From Bugula neritina (lineage: Eukaryota > Bryozoa > Gymnolaemata > Cheilostomatida > Bugulidae), in assembly GCA_964035545.1 (NCBI GenBank), contig CAXIUT010000148.1:1-53877 (forward strand): a DNA stretch of 53,877 nt. The letters are read 5' to 3'. The notes beneath the pieces are model-generated. The model ran no database searches. It saw nothing but the letters and a program-made list of their open reading frames with translations, and had not been told where the DNA came from. The position numbers and the translations under genes were made by a program. Shown piece by piece: positions 46,961 through 53,877 of this stretch. The number at the start of each line of letters is the position of its first letter. Positions within the stretch are counted from its first letter, which is position 1.

Positions 46961-49641
46961 TCATTGACCATTCATAAGTGCTTATAACTTTTTACGATAC
47001 TTATTGCTCAAACTATCTGTGAGCTTTACCGCCTCATTTTGAGGTAGACTTCGCTATATTATTAAAAATGTACTAGTTGTTCTATCAGCATGATTCTATC
47101 TTTATCTGAATCATAAGGAGAATCATATAAAAGAGAATAGTTAGTTCCTGAACCGCCATAAAAAGATTATTCGTCATCACCATCATCTTCATTCATATAC
47201 TTCTAAAGTAATTGAGCTGTATTTTCTTATATTTCTTCATCATAATCGTCGTCAACAGAATCACAAATCAACTTTATCAAATCAACATTAACCCCTTGTT
47301 TCAGCCAAGGATAAACTGATAAACCTATAATGCTACGAATCAAATGAGTATCACTCAAAGCTCCAACTCCATAAACCATCCATGAATAAGCAGCTAAATA
47401 TGGACTCCATTCTGAAGAAACTTCTGAAGTATTCAAATTTGACAATTCCTGAGGCTAAAGTCGTTGATTTTCAATCAAAGCTAAAATAAGCTAGGGATTG
47501 ACTGGCCAAGGATAATATCTTAAAACTTAGTTTGGTGCTTTTTGAATAATATTTTTAAGAATAGACACCAAAGATTACTAAAATTAGACATCAGCTTTTT
47601 ACAGTTTAATAATTTAAGTTTGAAGTTCACCAGAAAGATGACTATGATTCATATTGAAACTATTTCCTTCAAGCAACTTTCGACAAACAGCATAAGGATA
47701 CTAAAAATCAGCAATAACTTTAGCTTTATGTACTAAAACAGAAAAAAGAGCAAGTACAGGATCTAAATAGTTATTATATTGACTAAAAGTACCTCTAAGA
47801 AGTTCAATCAAATCAGTACTTACAGAAAGATATATTTAAGGAGTTAAATTACATGTAAGAATCTGTTTAACTGTTGATAAGGCAGCCGAAGCTGGAGTGT
47901 TACAGTCAGCTTCATCTTCATCACCTTCTTAGTCTTATTCTTTTTTGGCTAATGAACAGAACATTCTTAACAAGTGATTTAACAAATCAGGAGCGAATGC
48001 AACTATTTAGTTATCAAAATTTTTAACAATTGATTCTAGACATTCAAGAAGATTTTCATGATCAAAAGTGTTCAAAGTTTTTACATATATTTATAGAATA
48101 GTTTGAAAGTGAGGTCTTGCAGATTAAAGAGCTGATGCATGTCCAAGAAGTGCAGTAAATGCTAGAATAGCATTATATCTTACCACCAAAGACCCTTAAC
48201 TTACAATTTTGGCATAGATGAGTTCCATAAGAGAAGAAACTGTTGGTCCTGAGAGATCTCCGAAAGGTAAATAAATAGCCAATAATTGACAAATGAGGGA
48301 ATTAAGTAGTTTATTTTGAACACTCAGAAGAGGTTGGAAATACTGCAAAACTAAATTCTAGAACTCCTGTTGGAAGTATTTTTGTTTCATTAATATTTTA
48401 CCAATAGTTATAAGTATTCTAAGAACTACTTCTTTTTGACTGTCAGTGAAGTTTTGCCCTGAAAGCACAGAAGCACAATACTCAACCATCCTCATCAGTT
48501 AGGGTTTTCCATTAAAAGATAAATAGTTAACTGATATTTCAACAAGATCTAAGGTAGATCTACGTAAAGGACAACATGATAAATCATCTTCTCGACGAAC
48601 ATATTCAATTTAATCAGAACTGAAAAGATTCAACTCTTCTTTTGAACTTTAACAAAGAGGAAGCAAAGTGTCTCTGTAGAAGAGATTTTCAATTTGTTCA
48701 GAAGTCAACATTCCTCTCAGATACTCTCTTTTAAAAATTTAATAAAGAGCATTAATTAGACTACTAAGAGTTTACTAATTTCCAATTCTTGAAATAACTA
48801 GTTGATAAACATGTTAGTATAATTTACAGGCATATCTATTTCTAAATTAGCTTGCCCATCCTCTAAACTCTTTGCCATCTTGAGCCTAATTACAATAAAC
48901 TGAAAATAATCTGATATAAATACGTGCTGTAATTTCCTGATTCTTTGCTGACAAAGTATTTGTCTGAGTACTAAATATACAGGTAAAGAAAACCATCCAC
49001 CTCTCCAATCTTGAAAAATCTCTTAGGTATGCTGGAATAGATATATGAAACGATGCATAAAATCCTTCAAGAATTTGTTCCAATAGTCTACTGGTTTGTT
49101 CATTGAAATTGCTGAGAATTTGTTCAATAACATTTTAGAGTTTAGAGTAAAAGTTCATAATAAACTCTTGCATGGGTTTTTGTTGTTATTCTTTGAGATA
49201 TTAATACACATTAGTAATCTGTCTAGCAAAATATATTCCTGCTTCGATTCTGTTTTATAAATCATAAGCAATTTTTTGATTAATCTAAGTAAAATGTGTC
49301 TAATAATCAACAGCTATAACCACATAAACAATTTCTTTATACAATTCGATAGCATTCAAATTATTATTGATCTAGTAGTAGAGGTCGAACAAACTACTTC
49401 TCAACAGCTATTTTTGTGAATTAGATATAGGTCTTTGAGGATCATTGTATCTAGCTAAAAGATAATTTTTAAGTGTGGTAAGTAACATGATTAGAATTGG
49501 ATGTTAAAGATTAGGAATGAGTCTGAGCAGTTATTAGGTGAATTAAGGATGTTAGCTAAACTACTTTAGTTTGTTTTATGAGGTGTGAACTGTATTTGGG
49601 TTGAGACAACCTTTTAAAGCATTGAGTAAATCTGAACTCAT
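46961..49641 (-). CDS. Importin-beta family karyopherin (importin-7/8-like)
   Basis: 886 residues after removing a 20-nt intron close to the 3' end (47054-47073). The N-terminus (LLNALKGCLNPNTVHTSENKLKEF) has the first importin-beta HEAT repeat pattern with an acidic, Asn-rich helix. The rest is alpha-helical with repeated hydrophobic spacing. Blocks such as FSRLERWMVFFTCIFS, VRYNAILAFTALLGHASAL and WPVNPQLILALIENQRL fit the importin-7/8 (Nmd5/Sxm1) group. An acidic loop (KKEDEEGDEDEADC, with Glu from TAA/TAG) lies near residue 565, as in that group. Such karyopherins carry ribosomal proteins and histones into the nucleus. It is shorter than animal importin-7 (about 1,040). Confidence 0.75.
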
Positions 49642-49772
49642 ACCGCCCTTTTATATTATTTATATCAGTCAGAGTTAAATATAATAAAACATCTTTCAGT
49701 CAAAATAAAAATAGTTTGTTTACTATTTATCTGAATTTCATACTAATAGATTAATATTGAATAAATATTTAT
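49642..49772. promoter_or_regulatory. Divergent spacer between importin and MORN genes
   Basis: 131 AT-rich bases between two divergent start codons. Both promoters must be here. No motif recognised. Confidence 0.3.
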
Positions 49773-51400
49773 ATGAATGAATTTGATACAAATATTGATA
49801 ATAAAATTATTAGAATACAGGATGTTCTAAAGTCCAATAACTAGAAAATTAACAAACTATCCAAAAGATTTTATACCTTCATCAGCTAGAAATCAATCAA
49901 ATAAACGATTTTCTTTCAATAAATAATATCAAATTGATGCTAAAAGTATTCAGAAATACGATAAAAGTATTGATGACATACAAATGGAATCAAAAACTAT
50001 GATGCCCTCTATCACTAATAGCATCAACCCATAAAAAAGTATCTTCTCATGCCAATAACTTTAACAAGACAGTCCTCTCAATCATCATAATAACTCAAAA
50101 AAACCACAATTTAACTAAGATCTACTCAAAAGACCAAGATTTTCCTTAAATGATCAATAAATTTAGTAAAGCTATGATCAAAAAATATAAAATTCATTAA
50201 GTCCAGGCTGCATAAAAAAACAACTCCTCAACAGACAAACTCCTCTTCCTCTTGAAGATCCCTGTAAAATATAGTTAAAAAAAGCAGGATAAAATAAATA
50301 CAATAAAAACAATAGTTCCTATATAATGTATAAATCATCAGGAGATGCTGACTATAAACGATGGGCATCTTCCTAAAAATAAATTATAATGGATAAATTC
50401 AAACAAAGCAGATCAAGACATCAACTAATGAACTACCTAAAGTAGTTAAATATGGTGGTAGTCAATAAGAATCTTGTTTAAGGTAGCAAAACAACAATAT
50501 GATCAGTTTAGAAGAAAACAAGAATAAAAAGGTAAATCTTTTGGACAAATTAATAATTTATTAAATAAGATTAATAAAAAAGATTAAGATTGTGATTTAA
50601 AACCTCCTAAATTTTAACAAAAAGCTATATAAAATTTAAAAGATTAAATAAATCATTTAGTCAAAAATAAAAAAGGTAAATAATCAAAAAATAACGATTA
50701 TTCATCATAATAAAGTTAAGAATAAATATAAAGACAATAAAAACATAAAAACAGATTTAAAAATCATAGACATCATCTTCATAATTCAAATTATTAAAAT
50801 GAAATTGCATAAATATTAGTATCTTATCGATCTTCTCTATCATATTTGAAAGATCTTTTCTTAAAAGCAAGAAATATAGATTCTTATCGTTTAGTAGTAA
50901 AAATACCAAGACTATTTATTTAAAATTTAATATTCAAAGGTCAAGATAAAGAAGAACTCTACTAAACAGCCAAATAGATCTTTTAGTAGTTGAAAATATC
51001 ATATTAAAATTTGATAATTAAGAAATATACCAATTGTACGATGCTCATCTCCAGAAATATCTGTTTGATTTGGCATTTCAATGGCAAACGTTATCTGGGA
51101 GGATGGCAATCAGAATATTTAGATTAAGGATTCAAACATGGTCTAGGACTTTAATGGGAACCATAAAAATATGTCTATTATGGATAATTTGTAAAAAATA
51201 AAAAACATGGACTTGGAATTTATAAAGATAGAAATGATACTAACTATATAGGATATTGGAATAAAGGACAAAGAACTTCAGTAAATTAAATAAATTCAGC
51301 AAGATATTAAAATAATTTGAACCCATATAATAATGGTTAATATTCAGATGAAGATATCTAGTAAACAGGTAGAAGAAGAGGAGCCTACTAATATATATGA
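49773..51400 (+). CDS. Second MORN-repeat protein, exon joints partly unresolved
   Basis: The frame opens at ATG 49773 and closes at TGA 51398-51400, but three frame changes in between require short introns. One lies near 49830-49850, one near 50455-50485 (about 26-32 nt, ending GGTAG), and one around 50530-50570. I could not fix all their borders. The long N-terminal part is low complexity, rich in Ser, Asn, Lys and Gln. A helical segment (LKDLFLKARNIDSYRL) precedes two or three MORN-like units near the C-terminus: FNGKRYLGGWQSE, KHGLGLEWEP, YYGEFVKNKKHGLGIY and YIGYWNKGQ. The family suggests a membrane or cytoskeletal scaffold; this is inferred. Confidence 0.6.
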
Positions 51401-51472
51401 TCTTTATTTTTACATCTGTGTCAATAGTATTAAATACATCAATATTAATGTAAAATGAAAGGAATATATTAA

Positions 51473-53148
51473 TCATAGCTTCATTAAGGGTTACTTTTTT
51501 AGTAAATTATTAGGTTTCGGTAAAGGCACGTATCCCAGTCCTAAACCTATATTTGCTCGATTCGTGCTCTTACTAGGAGGAAGATAAGTAGGAACTGCTG
51601 GTTGAAAGTTATAAGAAAATTTATTTGAAATTAAGCCTCCTCCTTCTTTTTTACTAGTAGGAATAATAGCATTAAGAGAACCTGTGGGATATAAAGGATT
51701 TCCTAAGGGTTTTCTATATGAACTATTTTCCTATCTTGAAAACATTTTTTCTTTCTATTATAAAGGTTGATAGTTTTTAATATTTCTCCATTCTTCCTTA
51801 GCTAAAGGCTTATAATCACCATGTTTCAACTATGTTTTACTTTCTCTTAATTATTTTTTCTATGGAGGCTTATAAAACTTATCTTTTGTACTTATTACAG
51901 GTAACTTTCCTTTTTCCTTCTACTTGTCTTTCTTTTTACTCTTATCCTCGAGATATTGCAATATAGAATCAATATCTTCACTGGCTCCTTCCATTGCTCC
52001 AGAACGATTATTCTAAATATGATCTATCTGCTTAAAAACATTTGAATCCATTGCATCATGTCTTCTAGTTTGCTTGAATTTTTATTTAGTTGCTCTAAAC
52101 ATATCAATCTTTTTATCCTCTTTAAATGTGTCAAGCTTGTTTCCCTGAGGCTTCTACTAGAAAATTGTCTCTTTTCCTACATTTTAACCTACAGATAAAT
52201 TTACTCCTTTGAAATAGTCATGTTTTAATATTCTACTTTATAAAACTAGTACTCTGAAGCAGTTGGCCTTTTTCTTGAAGAATATTTCAACATAGATTCT
52301 ATTAGGTCAATCGCTTCTAATGAAGCATTTGGAATTATGTCAACAAGATTGACTCCTCTTTAATCAGAAAATAATATCCTTTATTATTGATAATCTTACC
52401 TTTTGCCTGAGCAAGTTTATAACCTTATGGCCATTAGTTCTTATCTGGTTTTCCTAACACTTTTACAATTTTATTAAGTTGATCGACTTCATTAGATCCT
52501 GGAAAAAGTGGACAAAAAGTATATAACTCAGCCATTATGCATCCAAGAGCAAAGATATCTACAGGAGAATTATAATTAACAGATCTCAAAAGCAGCTAAG
52601 GAGCTCTATACCTAAATTTAATTTTAAATACCATCTTGTTGAGACATAATCAGTAAACGGTGGTCTTGATCTAATCTATCTAGCTAGTCCTAGATCACAA
52701 ACCTTGACAATGTTATTATAAACCAATAAATTTTCAGGTTTCATATCTCTATGAAAGAACCCATGCTTATGCATACTAGCTAATCCACTAACAATCTGAT
52801 AAATGATGTTTCTAAGTGAAATAGATATTACTTGATTTATTTTTAAGTGAAATGTCTGTTTTATTATTTCATTTTAGAGTAAACCTAATAGATATTGTAA
52901 TCCAGATATTAGAAGACCATATACAATTATTAGGCCACAAGAAGAACTTCTTTGAGTTTAATTATATTGCTATGATTAAGTTTTCTAAGAGATTTAATTT
53001 ATCTCAGCTATATGCATTAGTTCCAGGAAGAATATTTTTGTTTCATTTTTTTGATAGCAACTACTTACCCTGTCTTTATGTTAGTTGCTTTATAAACTGT
53101 TCCAAATGCACCATCTCCCAAAGTCTTTATTGTCTTATACTTTTACAT
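51473..53148 (-). CDS. MAK/RCK (ICK-type) MAPK-related kinase
   Basis: About 523 residues with 20-nt introns at 52812-52831, 52612-52631 and 52233-52252, plus one near 52385 (44 nt or 17 nt, unresolved). Kinase landmarks: [84 protein letters not shown] (TxY-type activation loop TDY), [10 protein letters not shown] and RPTASEILKHDYF. These are diagnostic for the MAK/ICK/MOK group, which regulates cilium length and IFT turnaround. Glu in ELREIKSL, VFEY, LAREIRS and YRAPELL is encoded by TAA or TAG. DFG is DLG. A ~200-residue disordered tail follows, ending [15 protein letters not shown]. Confidence 0.9.
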
Positions 53149-53795
53149 ATTAATGACTATGAAATAATTAGTTTCAAATCTAATAAAATTACATTCAATA
53201 ATCAATTTCAATTCCTTTAATTAGTCATAAACTCTTAATTTATTTTATATCAAAAGAAGAATATAAAAATAAATATAGAATTCTAATTTTTATAAATTTG
53301 ATTTTTAGATAAATAAATGAGTTCCCTTTTTTCTTTTATTCTTATTTAAGAACAGTTAAATCTTTATTTTATTTTATTTTATTTTTTCTATTTCTTTATT
53401 TATCGAAATAAAAATATCAAGAAATACCAAAGTGTTTTTATAATTGATTTGAATAATAATTTTCTTGGATTTTTAAATTATCTTAGATTAATATTTTATC
53501 AAATTGAGATAAGATCATCAATGATGTATTAACAATAATATCTTAGTAAAATTGACCTCTCGAAAAGAGTTCTAAAATAGCTAGTTTGATTTGAATTATA
53601 AAATTTTCTTCTCAGTATTAAATTATTATTATTATGAATTGATTGATTTTTGATCTTTTTTCTTTTTTAAAAAAAATCATCAAACCTTTGAATTTTTATG
53701 GTCTTAATCTACAAATAGACTCTAATAAAGAGGATTTTATGTTAGATAGAGAGATTTAATAAAATTAAGAGATTTCGATAAGTAGGATAATACGA
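53149..53795. other. Right subtelomeric region, no gene recognised
   Basis: About 650 very AT-rich bases between the start of the RCK kinase and the right telomere. It must include the kinase promoter. I see no tRNA, no repeat other than simple A/T runs, and no convincing coding frame under the UAR = Glu code. Confidence 0.5.
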
Positions 53796-53877
53796 TTGGG
53801 GTTGGGGTTGGGGTTGGGGTTGGGGTTGGGGTTGGGGTTGGGGTTGGGGTTGGGTTGGGGTTGGGGTTGGGGTTGGG
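53796..53877. repeat. Right telomere, (GGGGTT)n
   Basis: GGGGTT repeats run to the last base, ending TTGGG. One unit is shortened to GGGTT near 53850-53856, so the array is not perfectly uniform. It pairs with the CCCCAA array at position 1 to bound a ~54-kb chromosome. Confidence 0.97.

Overview
The window is one complete linear macronuclear chromosome of a ciliate. It begins with CCCCAA telomere repeats and ends with GGGGTT repeats. It is AT-rich and packed with intron-poor genes on both strands. The introns are tiny: nineteen of those I resolved are exactly 20 nt, and a few uncertain ones are longer or shorter. Every gene ends at TGA, and TAA and TAG are read through many times per gene. 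At invariant positions they fall on glutamate: kinase APE and alpha-C Glu, the midasin Walker B Glu, EF-hand loop position 12, and deltex DTC motifs. I therefore read UAA/UAG as Glu (NCBI table 30, the peritrich code), not Gln. With GGGGTT telomeres this suggests a peritrich-type oligohymenophorean ciliate. That placement is inference. All products below use UAR = Glu.

Layout. 1-7.7 kb: telomere, intron-bearing tRNA-Tyr, RING-deltex ubiquitin ligase, small proteins, C2H2 protein, Vma12-like protein, and a large RNA ligase/kinase resembling fungal tRNA ligase. 7.7-13 kb: a calpain-like protein without catalytic residues, a small Dbf4-type zinc-finger protein, and a two-span membrane protein. 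13-24.3 kb: one huge minus-strand gene for midasin, the AAA+ ribosome-assembly ATPase. 24.3-34.8 kb: small proteins, a MORN protein, a second catalytically altered calpain-like protein, an LRR/coiled-coil protein, a membrane-anchored pepsin-like protein lacking both active-site Asp motifs, and an outer-dynein-arm docking subunit. 34.8-41.2 kb: EF-hand protein with a Q/P/Y/G tail, TPR protein, ribosomal protein eS4, NEK-like kinase. 41.3-53.1 kb: SZT2-like giant protein, importin-7/8-like karyopherin, second MORN protein, MAK/RCK-type kinase. Several genes (docking subunit, RCK and NEK kinases, MORN, LRR) fit a heavily ciliated cell. Midasin, eS4 and importin fit ribosome production.

The most unusual feature is four interior blocks of telomere repeat (12999-13108, 22457-22525, 41381-41461, 46438-46506). 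Three lie in-frame inside open reading frames and would be translated as Pro-Asn, Pro-Thr or Pro-Gln repeats. One of these sits inside a conserved AAA module of midasin whose frame is preserved on both sides. All four have the G-rich strand on +, the C-rich strand as the sense strand of a minus-strand gene, and an abrupt TTGGG right end like the chromosome's own right end. They look like captured telomere ends that now code for protein. The fourth coincides with loss of the end of the midasin MIDAS domain.
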